A DNA stretch of 64,000 nt, from positions 28,426,501 to 28,490,500 of the forward strand of contig OY756957.1 in the NCBI GenBank assembly GCA_963580455.1, given 5' to 3'. The notes beneath the pieces are model-generated. The model did not search any database and was not told the DNA's origin. It saw only the letters and a program-made list of their open reading frames with translations. Shown piece by piece: positions 45,401 to 58,100 of this stretch. The DNA is from Euonymus europaeus (Eukaryota; Streptophyta; Magnoliopsida; Celastrales; Celastraceae). Position 1 is the stretch's first letter, and each line of letters starts with the position of its first letter. Made by a program: the position numbers and the translations under genes.

Positions 45401-48267
45401 TATTATATAATTTGAAGAGGAGCACCACCAGAATTTTTTATTTTTTATTTTTAAAAAAGAAGAAGAATCTAAGCATAGTATTGGAATCATACCTTTGATA
45501 TATGAACTCCTAGACTTCTATGAACACCAGAACACTTGATACAAATAAATACTCCGTGGCTTAAAGATCTGAAATGTAACAAATGATGATACTGTTAAAG
45601 TGCATTGCATTGAACTGAAGCATTAGCAAGAAATATACATTTGGAAAAGAAGCACTAGCATTACCACTATCATTGCACCATGGGCAAGATAATTGACGCC
45701 TTCATATAATCATAGTACAGGTGAAATAGTTATGGTAGCAGGAAAGCAATGCACTCAAATAAATAAAAACTTAATGGCTGTAAGAATAAAAAAGTAAAGG
45801 AAACTAAGCCCTCTGCGGAAAATTGCAGAATAACAGGCTTGCTAGAAGAAACATTCAGTAATCCCTCTCAAGGGGATTAAAGTACAAGGAACTTCTGACA
45901 GAGCTGAATTGAACATCTTCTTTGTCACCCTTAATACCCTTAATTAGGAGGAAGGTAGGTCTTCTCACCAACTAACTACTAAATTTAAAGCCTAGCACCT
46001 GGTATTGAAAGTATTTCAATCAACTTCTGAGGACGTAGATTAAAATCCCTTTTATCTCCAAACAGATTGACTGTACAGCTATCTAAACATACTACTTAAT
46101 ATTTAAGCATCATTCATCAACAGTTGGACAGCTTTAGTAATTCGTCAGGCATCATGGTTTTATATTACCCCAAGGGTATCATTGGCAAATGGATATGCTT
46201 AAAACCCACAGGCTAACGTAAGAATAATAAACATCAAAGGCAGAAGGAAATATTACACTCGCAATACCACAAATATTGTAAAATGGGATGAGAAACTATA
46301 GCACCCAGGCCTCCTATTAATTTAGTTTCTTTTCCCCTTCATGAAATTCACTGTATTTTTTAATAACTATCAACAGCCATCCATTCAAATCCAACTAAGG
46401 TACTTACACCCATTTTGGATCTGAAGATCCACAATCAGCACAAATATTATTCCCGGAATGATGCATAAGATTCTCTAATCTTCCTCGTGGGCCTGATTAG
46501 GAAAAATAACTGGAGTTAGCTTAACTCTGCCAAGTGCCACAAAATGCATTATATCAAAAAGAAATGCAGAGTTTGGAAGCAGAATATACTTACTGTATGA
46601 GAATATGTTGACAAGCACCAGCATTAAGTGAACATATAACTAAGCTATAATATACTGTACGAGTTCAAACACTATGCTGCAGAAATCATCACTCATACTT
46701 TGAAGAAGAATCAGGAAGCAAGCAATGGTCAATCAGAACACGAGAAAAAAACTTAAGGTATTCTTAACTGTACAATGAACAAGCAATTTGCATTAAGTGA
46801 AAGGTGTGAAGCTTTTCTTGTGGAGTCAGAATGAAGTTTGTAAAATTAACCAAATTAATTTTTCAGGGTATTGAAAACAAAGAAATTTCGTAACGAAGAT
46901 GGACTCAATTTGCATAATGTAAGTATATTATTGTATTACCAAAAAAGATTGGGAATAACGCACAGTTAAGTGCCTTCACAGGACAAATAGACTGAAGAAT
47001 CTAAGGACGCCCATAATAGCCAAGACTCACACTCCAATAACAACCTCAATCACTATGGATTCCCTCAACAATCGCAAGATGGCAGCCTTGGCAGGTAAAT
47101 AGGACATTAAATAACCAGAGAAGACGATAAATACACACACTACTGGATTTTCATGAACCATCCATAAGATATCGTTTACTGTCATCACTAATATCAACTG
47201 CAGTTTGAGTGCCAAATTCATCAGTAAATAGATTGATAATGATACGTTGGCACTGCATTCTGTTCAGGACAATCCTTTTCAATTGCTAGTTCGGACTTAC
47301 TATTTGGTTATGGTGAAATGACTACCAAATTCCTCGTTGCAGGCCAATGTACAAACACAGTTTTTAAGGAGAAAGTTAAGATTACAGCTCACTGTACCAG
47401 AAATTTTCTGACGATCCCATCTCCCACTTGGTGTCTCTGAATATAATAGATCAAAAAGGCAACTTCCTGATCCTACAAATTTAACATATATAGCAAATTA
47501 TCACATCCCTATACTATCTTGGTGTCAGATGTGAAAAAGTTTAATCATTTCAAGTAAATTTGACATGAGAAATTGAACATTAGCCTCATAACTTTACAAC
47601 ACTCACTACCTAATTGTTAACAAAACCATTAATCAGGAAGTAGTAATAGATAGCTCATATTTCTTTTGAATAAGACCCAAATGCACAGGAACCATACAAG
47701 AGATGTCACCTTATTTAACTAGCTAATCATTGATACTTTTTATAAAAAATCATTGATAACAATTTTATCATCACTGAGCTATCTCAAACAAATCAATCAT
47801 GATATTTCTCAAAGCAATGAATTCACAATAAAGATGCCAACAAATTCATGTCCGTTATAGTAAAGAATGCATTACTACTTTAACGAGCAACTGATGTTTG
47901 AGAAGATGGTGATCAACAACTAAAAGATAACAACGGATTTCAGGATTCCAAGACATCTATTTAAAGGAAATTTCCGAACAAAAATAAGAACCGCCTATAA
48001 AGGGCATCCCCAGCAACCTCCATATTGTTATATAACTTATATTTTAATCTGTTTTTCTCAGCCCCTAAAGAAGCAGGCACTATAAGCATAGGTCAAGAAG
48101 TTTCCCTGAACTAAATGCATTCATTTTGTGTGCATAACTTTACCTCACTAACAAGGAAGGTGAAAAAATTATGATTCTAGCAGAATCTTTGAAATTAACA
48201 GAAAGAAAATATTACCAGATACATTATTGTTTGGATCAGAATTCGCTTCCTGGGTAGACATCTCCAT
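42464..48267 (-). CDS. ArfGAP with C2 domain (AGD12/AGD13 type)
   Basis: Nine coding exons on the minus strand: 48267-48216, 47472-47398, 46492-46408, 45568-45493, 44640-44477, 44391-44154, 43590-43474, 43345-43250 and 42745-42464. They give 394 residues. An ArfGAP domain (about 45-165) has the zinc finger C-x2-C-x16-C-x2-C (CADC ... CIKC) and the arginine finger in SGVHRSLG. A Ser-rich linker follows, then a C2 domain (about 230-345) starting [20 protein letters not shown], with calcium-site acidic residues in [10 protein letters not shown] and [14 protein letters not shown]. Plant AGD12/ZAC binds phosphatidylinositol 3-phosphate and anionic lipids and stimulates GTP hydrolysis by Arf, acting in Golgi and endomembrane traffic. 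ATG 48267 is chosen over ATG 48261 because it is the first in-frame ATG after a stop and has an A at -3 and G at +4. The exon 7 acceptor is ambiguous; frame decides. Confidence 0.93.
43008..43200 (-). mobile_element. tRNA-derived SINE in the last AGD intron
   Basis: Read on the minus strand, a box-A-like GTGGCCCACTAGTAGAG is followed about 35 bp later by a box-B-like GGTCACGGGTTCAATTTC. Then comes an AAACAATCTCTCCAC... body and a 3' part with GCAGGGGTTTTGTGCAC. This is the layout of plant tRNA-derived SINEs of the Au kind. It lies in the same direction as the AGD gene. The ends are approximate and no clean target duplication was found. Confidence 0.6.
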
Positions 48268-48289
48268 CCTTCAAGGTAACCAAATTCAT
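48236..48289 (-). promoter_or_regulatory. Short upstream frame overlapping the AGD start codon
   Basis: An ATG at 48289 (minus strand) opens a 17-codon frame that passes through the AGD start in another frame and stops at TGA 48238-48236. Its own start context is weak (T at -3), so most ribosomes would probably scan past it. It matters only if this stretch is in the mature leader, which depends on an unresolved 5' UTR splice (a donor-like GTTCAG/GTGAAA lies at 48716/48715). Confidence 0.4.
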
Positions 48290-50431
48290 GAATCTCTATG
48301 CTATCGTCTATGAATTGCCATTTATCAACGCCTCAATCTAACTGATATTGTATGTGAATAGAAATGGATCAACTCCTCCGCATCAAACAATTTAGGCATT
48401 CAAACATATTCAAATCACCACCTACGAATAGACCATAAACTACAAAATTTCAGAAAATCATAACAGGTAAATAACATTAATTTGAATAAAAAAGAATTAA
48501 ACTTGAAATCAGAAAGACACTCACATATTGATGTCAATGAGAAAAAAAATGGGCTTTTGAACAGCCGCTTCTCTCCATCGAAATAAAATCAATCGCGTTG
48601 ATACCTGCGATGATTTCCTTAAAATAGAATAAATAATCCAGGACCCAATAGCAAGAATTCAAATTTGTTCTTACAAAAATGGAAAGGGAAGTCAAATTGT
48701 GGAATGCAGTTTCACCTGAACAGGTAGAGAAACGAATAATGGATAATTTGGCCAATAACGAGAAATTATATGTTTGGATTTATCTTGGGAACAAAAAAAA
48801 GCAAAAAAATCACACAAAAGGATAGTGGGTCCAATCACAAATTGCAATCTCAGAAAATATTTTCGGTCTTTTTTTAGAAAAACTTGATAAATTTTCCAGG
48901 AAGAAATGCGAATGCCACCAACAAAGTCAAACAGGAGGGGGTCGAATTTCAGGGGATGAGCACCAATGCTGGGACACGCTCTTTGCCAAGCGCTTTATTT
49001 ACACGTGCAGGACACGCTCATTATTAATAAAAAATCATTTTTCAATTTTTGGAATTCAATTCTTGCCCATTTTTTCCTAGAAATCATATGGGGATTATGT
49101 TATTGATTATTTGAAAGGTGGAACTGTGGAAGATATCAACTCTTGCACAAAGCCTCAAATGCTCAATATCCTGACATTTGTTTAAGTGCTCCATTCTAGA
49201 CAAAGTTTTATACTGATTGCAGACCAATCGCAACATGCAAAAAAAAATTAAGCCCTCTACTTAAAATCGTCCATCTATTTATCTTAATTCAAAATAAAAG
49301 TTTTTATTCATAAACTTGCTATGTCATTGCACGGCCGAGGTCTTTGATGAACATATTATAGGTCCCATTGCTGACGTTCAATTAATCATCCTGATTACAT
49401 TAAACATATATGAGCAGTATATATATGTGTGTATATATATACATGTCTGTGTAAGCATGGAATTGGTATAAAAGTACCTCACTTGGGCATCCGCTAGATA
49501 AATGCAAATCTTGAGCCCGTAAACTGTAAAAGTAAAATATTAAATTGTAAAAGTTAAAAATATTACATTTTGAATAAACTGCAAAAGTAAAAAATAAAAT
49601 TTGATAAAATTTGGTGTCTTGTAAAATAATCGAACTTGCAAATAAGAAACTTAAATAATTATATTTTGAAAAAATATTAAGAAAGTCACGTTAATTGTGT
49701 TTTATGTTTTTCATTGATTTACTAATAAAATATTAAAAAATATGATGAAAATCATGAGTTTTTTTTAATAAAGGAAAAAGGCAGTAATTCAAACCTGAGA
49801 TTCGAGATTACTTAAGATCTATTTCGTAAACTGAACTACTTAAGTAGTCGTCATTGGTTATTTATACACCATATCACGTTGCATATTGATTTAACATGAT
49901 GTTGTCAAATGTCAAAATTATTGAAAAGAATAAAAAAATTCAAATAAAGAAAATTCTGAAAGCCTATATCCTTAAGGGTCTTAATAAATTACGCAAAACA
50001 GACAGTTTTGCCTTCACCTGGTTGTTGTATTCTTATGTGCCGCTCTTCGATCATATGGGGTTGGAAATGGAAGCTTATTGATTGAGCATTGATATTATTT
50101 TCCATATATATCAAAATCATCCAACAATGTGGCATATCTTCCACTGTCAAGGACACCCTTCAAGTAGCTTAACCACCATCCTGTCTAACTGTAATCAAAG
50201 CAAATGCCAGTTTTGCAACATACCCCATCTAAATCTCTAAATAATTATCATAAATCGAGGCATAAGAGTCGCATTTCCTACTCATGCATTTGATGAATGG
50301 ACAAGCAAAGAGAATTTGCCTTCTAAACTCGAAAAATACATGACAAGAGCACGATAATAGCTTAGAAATAGATCCTACTACTTGCCCCGAGGTAAGATTG
50401 AATCCAATGTAATAGTTGAGAATGAAGCTAA
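48268..50431. other. AGD upstream region and SINAT 3' flank
   Basis: The AGD leader and promoter probably occupy 48268-48900. From 48900 to 50230 the DNA is AT-rich, with a short TA/TG run near 49420-49445. The SINAT 3' UTR lies at the right end. No coding or repeat feature was recognised. Confidence 0.5.
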
Positions 50432-52110
50432 TCACTGTTCTTTCCAAATCCTACCAGTCACCCTGAGCTTCAATTCCTTCCGATCCCCACCAGAAAAGAA
50501 CAGGGCCATGTTGCGTTGAATGATGAGACCGTCAAAACTGTCACGAACCTTACGGTGACTGTCTCTTACGCTCCGAGGTACCCCCTGCCAAATCATCTTC
50601 CTGCCATTTCCACCAACCTCAAGACTGTAACTGTAATTTTTTGCTTCATTGTCATCACCCATAAATCGCAAAAACGCTATATAGACAGGAGCCATCCCCA
50701 GTTGGAAGGCTTCAAAATGCAGGCAAAAGTACTGACCAAAACAACTGAAAACCTGAAAAGATCAAGAAAGTGAAGATCTAGTAAGTAAAAAAATTCAAAC
50801 AACACTTGCACATGCGCTAAAAGCAATTTCAATAGAAGTCGGAACAAGTGTTGTGTGCCAAATAGTGACGGGAAGCATAATCTCTTCGACAAGAAAAGGA
50901 CGTTTTGACATCTTATTTCATTGAGCATGACGATTTCAGGTTAGTTTGGCAAAATACTAGGACTTCTGTTTTGCTGATGAGCAGACTGAGGCTCTATTGC
51001 CCATGCTATAATCAGATCTAAATGAATAGAACAAAATTCATCACAAAATTAGCACAACAAAAACCTTGCTCTGCTTTAGAAATAGGGAAAGACAGAAGAA
51101 AAACAAGAATTCTGTTACAAAAGACAAAACAAGCAGTACCGTCAGCATCCAAGTGGCATTCTCAACCTCATGCGGATTTGTTTTGACATATCGGTGGTTA
51201 AAAGTGCTGCCATTGTGCATGTCAACTTTGTGATCATCTTTCAAATGGGCTACTAGATAAGGAATATCACCGACGACAGTACATTCTGATCCAGCATAGG
51301 GGCAGTTGTAGGGTCTATGAGCACATTGAGATTCATGTTTTAACTTGCTATAGTATGGATATATGCCGATGCACCCAAAATTCTGAAATTTACATGGAAG
51401 CTCAAGAGATGCAGCCACCTTCTCCAGTGCAAGACATCTGATATTACCAAGTTCGTGCCTGCAAGTGGGGCACCTATTGTGCACCCTGGGTTTGCAACCA
51501 GAACACAATGTGTGACCATTTGTACACTGAAACAAAACGGAAAAATAATCAGGACCAGATCTGGTATTATTTAAATCACTTCAACTAGAATAAGGGCACA
51601 TCAACTTTTAGCCAACAGCAGCCGATTAATCATCATCTAAACAGGCATTCAAGGACAATACATATTTTGAAATCCAGTGTATGTACATACCCAATCAATT
51701 GACTTACCAAATATTACAACTCTAGGCTATACTAGTATACTGGAACACACCTTACCAGGCCATCCCAACACAAGTTTAAAAACAAATGCACAAAAAAGAG
51801 AATACGATGATTCCATTAACTATTTTTATGGACAAAAGAGCTGAATGCATAAACTAATAACTTAATAGATTATGTAATAACACAAAAACTGTCATCAAAC
51901 CTGATGAATTGGTGGGTACATTGCATTTAAACACACAGGGCATTCCAACAGGTCACGAACACTGCTAGATACTGTCACATTGGGCTTTAGGGTAGTTTGA
52001 ACAGGATCATTCACACTCTCACCCACATCCATCATAGCTTCACTTTGAGGAGGATCAATGACTTCAGGCTTGATCCGCATGTCTTCAAAGAATGGATTCC
52101 CGGATGCCAT
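50432..52110 (-). CDS. SINA-type RING E3 ubiquitin ligase (SINAT)
   Basis: Three exons on the minus strand, 52110-51901, 51526-51140 and 50752-50432, give 305 residues, the normal SINAT length. Residues 1-60 are an acidic leader (MASGNPFFEDMRIKPEVIDP). A RING finger (about 61-97) has CPVC, CTNGHTLCSGC and CPTC; intron 1 splits it after CPVCLNAMYPPIHQ. A SIAH-type zinc finger follows (CKFQNFGCIGIYPYY, HESQCAHRPYNCPY, then the AHLKDDH motif), and then the TRAF-like SINA domain to the C-terminus (FSCFGQYFCLHFEAFQLG ... TGRIWKEQ). Plant SINAT proteins dimerise and ubiquitinate targets in hormone, autophagy and stress signalling; the specific target here is unknown. An in-frame codon run upstream of MASGN lies across an intron acceptor and is not used. 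Confidence 0.95.
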
Positions 52111-54250
52111 CCTACTATTAATTATCTGCAAAATAATGCATAGAACTTGTCATGAACAACATTTTCTCATGCAGGGGGATTGGTTAGGTTTAAACGGAAA
52201 AAAGGCTCAGAACATGGTTACAAACCAATATTAACACCTTACATTCTCAATGAATCCATCTGATCAAAAGGCTTCCCTCTTATACTTGAAAATTTTCTTC
52301 ACCAAGAATGTTCATTCATAGTTAGAAACCAGGTTACAGAAATCAAATCAAGTCATCTTAAAAATTCACAACTTATTCTATCATGTGAAAATAATAACTT
52401 CTCTTGAACTTTTACCAATTAACAGTAATAGAAATATAAGGTTCATCCCATGCAACCTCTCCACATTTTTACTTCTTACTGCCTCGTGTGACAATTTCCT
52501 TTTCACAATAGAGTTAGTCATTAAACTACAAAATGCCTAACCTTGTTGCATTGATGTAGGTAGAAATCAGCATTCAAAAGCTAAAACAGCTTCTCTAATC
52601 TCATAACATATTGAAGCACCACAACAAAGAATCATTTAACAGATTTGGTGAGTACTGAGTAGAATTATTAACATAATAAAGGCAATCCTTGAGAAGGGAT
52701 TCCTTATATAATAACCACTATTACAAGAATTAATTTAATTTTACATAGCCTTTTTCTAAAATTCATAAAGCAGTTCGCATTGCCACATTCAAGTGAATAG
52801 GAAGATTCATAAAAAAAATTGGCCGCTACAAATTTCAAACTAGTAAATGTAATAATTGTGCGCAAAGAAGAAAAAACAATCAAACAAAGGAGAAAGGGGA
52901 CAGAATTATCAGCCAGTGACCCAACAATAATACTCACACATGGATGCACAAAACAGTACGTCAAAAAGCATTCAGCATTTCTCTAGAAGAAACAGTAAAA
53001 TCCGTCTTCAATCAAAAAGTAGCTCTTAACAAAAATATAATAAGAGCTCATTCCCATTAAATTCATACCTATATCCCTCTTCTTTATTTGACTCCAACCT
53101 TCTGAATATGCCAACAACATGAAAATCTTCAACCTAATCAAAGCCAAAGCATCCAACGCAAGTGAGAATGAACTTCAAAATTCTCAATTAAGGAAAAAAA
53201 TAACAGCTTTTCATAATTTCCTTGATTAAAAAAAACATACTAACATCGAATGAGGCATAACAACAACATAATAAGAACGGGTATTTACTATCTTAGCACA
53301 AGCCATAGAAATAGAATCAGACATCTTCAGCAGAATTCCTTCAAAAGAAGCATAGGAGAAAGGCAACTATTTGCTGACTACTATCAAACACTTTGATAGG
53401 CATGGAAATCTGGGAATTCATAGGGTGCCAAATGATGATCAACCACCCAAGCAAGGTAGCAACATAAAAGATAACAAACTTGAAATGAACCAGTCAAGGA
53501 ACCTTCCAATGCAATAGTTTCCTAGTATAAGCCGAATCACCCTTAAAATCTCAATAACTGATGCCAGCACTTATGGAATATTGGAAGGTTAACCTCAATG
53601 TAGAGATAACAGGAGCTGAAATGCTGAATCCTCCAAAGAATACATAATAATAAGTCCCGGATTCACAGGTGAAGCCAGCATATATCCATGATGATAGATC
53701 CGATGGCAACAAAATGTCAAGTCAAAATGAACGCTAGGAGAGGAGGACAATTCAAGTAAGACAAATAGTCACAAACCACATCAACATCCGAAACCAGCAA
53801 ATTAAATATACTCAAACTACATAGTAAAGAAAAGAAAATCCAAAGCATTCAATCAAACTAACAAGAAAAACTCGCTGCCAGACACAAACCCTAAATCAAA
53901 AACCAAGATCTAAAAACACGCCAAAAAAAAGAACGAAAGCCAAAAAAAAAAATCCGAAGTACAGATGCAGAACACCAGAACTACAGTCAAATTTACCTCC
54001 AGATTACGATTCAATCAAGAACCTTACCAGGAACCAAACCCCCAAGTCAAATCAAATGAAAACCCCAACAAGTTGAGAGTAGGGAGAGCAGGATCGTCTA
54101 TATGAGATACGAACAAGACGACTCAATAATCAATATTACTACAATAGTACAATGTACAGAGTAATAAATAATCGACCAACGACGAAATACTCGTGTACGC
54201 ACTACGCAGACAAGAATTTCAAATTAAAGCCAGTTTGAGAAAAAGAGAGG
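52111..54250 (-). other. SINAT 5' UTR with an intron of about 1.87 kb
   Basis: On the minus strand a good acceptor (TTTTGCAG at 52127-52126) lies 15 bp before the SINAT start, and a matching donor CTGGAG/GTAAAT lies at 53997/53996. The 5' UTR intron is therefore probably 53996-52126. The first exon would extend from 53997 to perhaps 54250. The intron is AT-rich and I see no gene or repeat in it. Confidence 0.55.
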
Positions 54251-54640
54251 GGGAGGAGGAGCGTAGGGTGGGAGAGATTTTCTCGAGTAAATACAAAAAG
54301 GTAATGTTTAAAAACGGTGGGGCCCCTCGCTTGAGTTATCGATTTTGTTTCATTTTCTCTTCTTGTAAATCACGAAAATCCATGCAAATTCAATATTAGG
54401 AAATCAATTAATTTTAATTTATTTATTTGGCAAGTTGGTTTCGCCTTTGGTTCGGAATTTGTGCAGGGACAGTGGGCCGGAAATACTGTGGCCTGTGGGA
54501 CGGCAGCCCACCCTTGTTGACTGCAGCATGGATTTAATGCTTTTGGATTGGGCCTATATGATGTGATCGGAGAAAGCCCAGCCCATCATTGTAAGTAGGA
54601 GTGGAGAACCGACCTGAACAAAAACGCGGGGTGCTGTTAC
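54251..54640. promoter_or_regulatory. Short divergent promoter region between SINAT and eIF2B beta
   Basis: The SINAT first exon ends (minus strand) near 54250 and the eIF2B beta first exon starts near 54640. Roughly 400 bp therefore serve both directions. Exact transcription starts cannot be read from sequence alone. Confidence 0.4.
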
Positions 54641-54797
54641 GGAAAGTGTTCCTCACATTCGCATCTCTCTCCTTTGTTCATTTCCTTTTCTCTATAGCAT
54701 CAGCGTATATTCAGGGTTCTTCAGTTCTGTTCTTCGAGCATCCTCTTGTGATCAACTGCGTTTCTAATATTTTGATTGAAGTTTTTCGCCGATCAAG

Positions 54798-55128
54798 GTA
54801 ATTTCTCGAAAATCCTAACTGTTTGTTCGTGGAACTGGACAGCTATATTAGCTTACCGGAGCTATGTTTGTTAGTTTTTTTTTTCCTATTTGCTGTAGAA
54901 CGTAATTTTTTGTTTCTTTGATTTTTTTGATCTCGAGAGTGTAGTTCGATTTTTTCTTCTTCTTTCTGAGTGCGTAGGAACGAGTTTGTTAATGCTCTGT
55001 GAAAAAATGGAGGAGAAGAATTACCCTAGAATTTATCTTTATTGAGGAGAAATATGTTTGTTTACTTTTTTTCCATGAGCATTTATGTGGTGTTAGAGAG
55101 TTGAATTTGCCAATTGTTACATTTTCAG
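54798..55128 (+). other. 5' UTR intron of the eIF2B beta gene
   Basis: Donor GATCAAG/GTAATT at 54798 and acceptor ATTTTCAG/GG ending at 55128 bracket a T-rich intron. The spliced leader then runs 19 bp to the start codon at 55148. The upstream leader (54640-54797) contains no ATG. Confidence 0.65.
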
Positions 55129-55147
55129 GGAAATTTATTGATAAATC

Positions 55148-58100
55148 ATGCCGGACGTGCAGGCTCTTGTCAATGATTTCATTAGCAAGCTTAAAAAACG
55201 GTATGCTCTATCTATGAAACCTGAAAATTATGTACAAGTTTTGTGTATCTGCCTACTGAGCTATTTATTGAGCCTAAAATCATGTATAAGCTTCGTTATG
55301 GATTATTTTTTTGGGGTGACAGTAAGGTTGAGGGCTCTCATGCGACAGCGAGGCAAGCAGCGGAATTGCTTCGGTCTGTGATTTCACAACAGCGAGTGCC
55401 TTATACAAACCAGGCTGGAGCTTTGATTGATGCTGTGAAGGCTGTTGGAGAGCAGCTTGTAGCTGCAAATCCTGTCGGTATGCATCTTGATGAGATCATA
55501 CTATTTCTAATTTAAGCTCTAGATCAGGAAGATACTATCAAATATCATGTATTTCTGTGTAGTTATGGTATTCTGAGTCTGAATTATAAGTAACATCGCA
55601 TTGTGAGTTGTATGCGTTTTTTTGAATAATATCGTATGATGTTGTCTTTAATCATTGCTTATGCCTGATGACTCGTCATTACATTTGTGTTTTATACTTT
55701 TATGGTATTGAGTGAATGTTATTGCAGAGGTTGCAGTGGGGAATATTGTGAGGCGCGTTCTTCATATTATCAGGGAGGAGAATCTTTCCCTGACAACAGC
55801 TTCCATGGCTGGATTGAACTTATCTCCTGTAAGCGACGATGAAGACACTCAGAAAGATGATCATTCAGGTTTATCTGCTGCTGTAGTTGCTGCTGCTGCA
55901 AGAAGTGCTCTACGTCCCCCTTCCTTGCAAACCTTGCTCGAGGATCTTCCCGACTCATCTGCTATTCCACGCACTTCTTCATCGGGGGGTGATTCTGAAG
56001 GAAAAAGCAAATGTGAGTTCAGTTATCATTCTTTTGATATTTCTTTAGCAGTGCATCAGATACTTGTGTAAATAATCCTGGGATATGCTGGGTGAAACTG
56101 GAATGTCACCATCAAGACAAGGGGCGTGGTGTTTAATATTTCTATTGTGATGATGATTAGGTAAATTAAAATAAGAAGAAAAATGAAGTTCTTGCAAATG
56201 TCCTGGATGCGATGAACTATATGAGAGCAGTAACTTTTGTGGGAGATCTGTTGATTTGAGGGTTTAGGCTTTCTTCTATTTACTGTTGAACAATTACGTA
56301 CTGATCCAAATGCTTGAGATTTATTTATTCGTCAGCCTAAATGTAGCCATAAAAGAAAATATGAATACCAAACAAGATATTGTGGTCTAAGTCTAAATTT
56401 AAAAAGTTGGATTTGTCTTTTCAAAATAATTCTTTGGTGTGGTTTGGAACTTTGAACCATTCAAACGTGTAAATTTCCTTTATACTTGATTTGTTTGATT
56501 TGCTGGAACAAAGATTTTCTATTGAACGTATTATGGAAACTAGTAGATCCTATAAAGACAGCTTTGTTTTTGACATGGGAAATCTATCAAGATATAATTA
56601 GCCATTGGCAATCTTTGAAGGAGAGAAACTGGTGTTTTGAATAGATTTTCTTTTGTGACGAAGAGGAGAAGATAGCACACATTACTCTTCTTTGTTAGTT
56701 GCTAATGAACTCAAATGTGGCTAATTATGGTTATGAATCGGTTCATACTATAACTATCATGGCATGGATTTTGTTGTGAATCACAGTAATTTATCTTGTA
56801 GCTATCTTTTAATGATTCAAGGCTGTAATGATTCTTTATTTTTTAATTTAGGAGCTTATAGTTTCAACATGTAAGGAATTTTTTTCATATGCAGCTGCTG
56901 ACAAGAGTTCAAGAACTCGAAAGCTGAAGCATGATGTCATTGAAGCTGTTAATGAACTTATCCAGGATATAGCTACTTGCCATGAACAGATCGCCGAGCA
57001 AGCAATAGAGCACATCCATCAAAAGTACGTTTTGCTCCCTCATACTTTGATTACTTAGTCTGTTTGTCCATGCAAGGTTTTCATTTTCCTTATTGAATAG
57101 TTTAGATTGAAATTGCTTCCAGTGATATACTACAACTTTTTTTTTTGTAAAGAAGGTAGCAGAATGGATGGGAAATTTTATAGTTGGGGAGATTCTAATT
57201 CACAAAAATTACTTCATCCAACTTATTATGTTTTGATTTATCTAATCTGTTTTTGCTATCAGGCAGGTAAAGGACATTCATTAGATATTCTTATGGGGTA
57301 GCTCACTATCAATATACACATGAATTCTTACACTTTTAATTTGGATATTGTTCGTATTACTCCTCATTTAACTATTTGGATGCTGTTTGTATTACTCCTC
57401 GATAACTTTTTTGCTGTTCGTAAATACATTCTTTACAAAGTTGTGTCTATTTTTATTTTATTTTTTTGCATTGCAGTGAGGTAATACTAACATTAGGTAG
57501 TTCGAAAACTGTCTTGGATTTTCTTTGTGCTGCAAAGGAGAAGAAAAGATCATTTCGGGTATTTGTCGCTGAGGGTGCTCCGAGGTTTGTATGAGTTGCA
57601 AGCTGGTTATTTGTAAAAACCATTTTTTAACCATCACATATCTGGTGTTCTGTTTAATGCATCCATTACAATTAATTTGTAATTCCAATTAGATACCAAG
57701 GTCATCTGCTTGCAAAAGAATTGGCCACAAGAGGATTACAGACGACTCTGATTACTGACTCAGCAATTTTTGCAATGATTTCTCGAGTGAATATGGTACG
57801 AAATTTTGGTACTGGGTTTTGAGGACTGTTGTTTGCTTCATTTTGAAACTTCTTTTGTTAAGGTTATAGTTGGAGCTCATGCTGTTATGGCCAATGGAGG
57901 GGTAATTGCCCCTGTTGGGATGAATATGCTTGCTCTTGCTGCTCAGAGGCATGCCGTTCCTTTTGTTGTACTGGCTGGCAGTCACAAGGTAATTTAATTT
58001 TTTACCACTCATCTGGAGTGGGGCCTGCAAACCAACTCTCTTGGATTGTCATTCTTTTAGTGTGTGTATTATGACGAAGTTCGCGTCTGACGCGCGTTGA

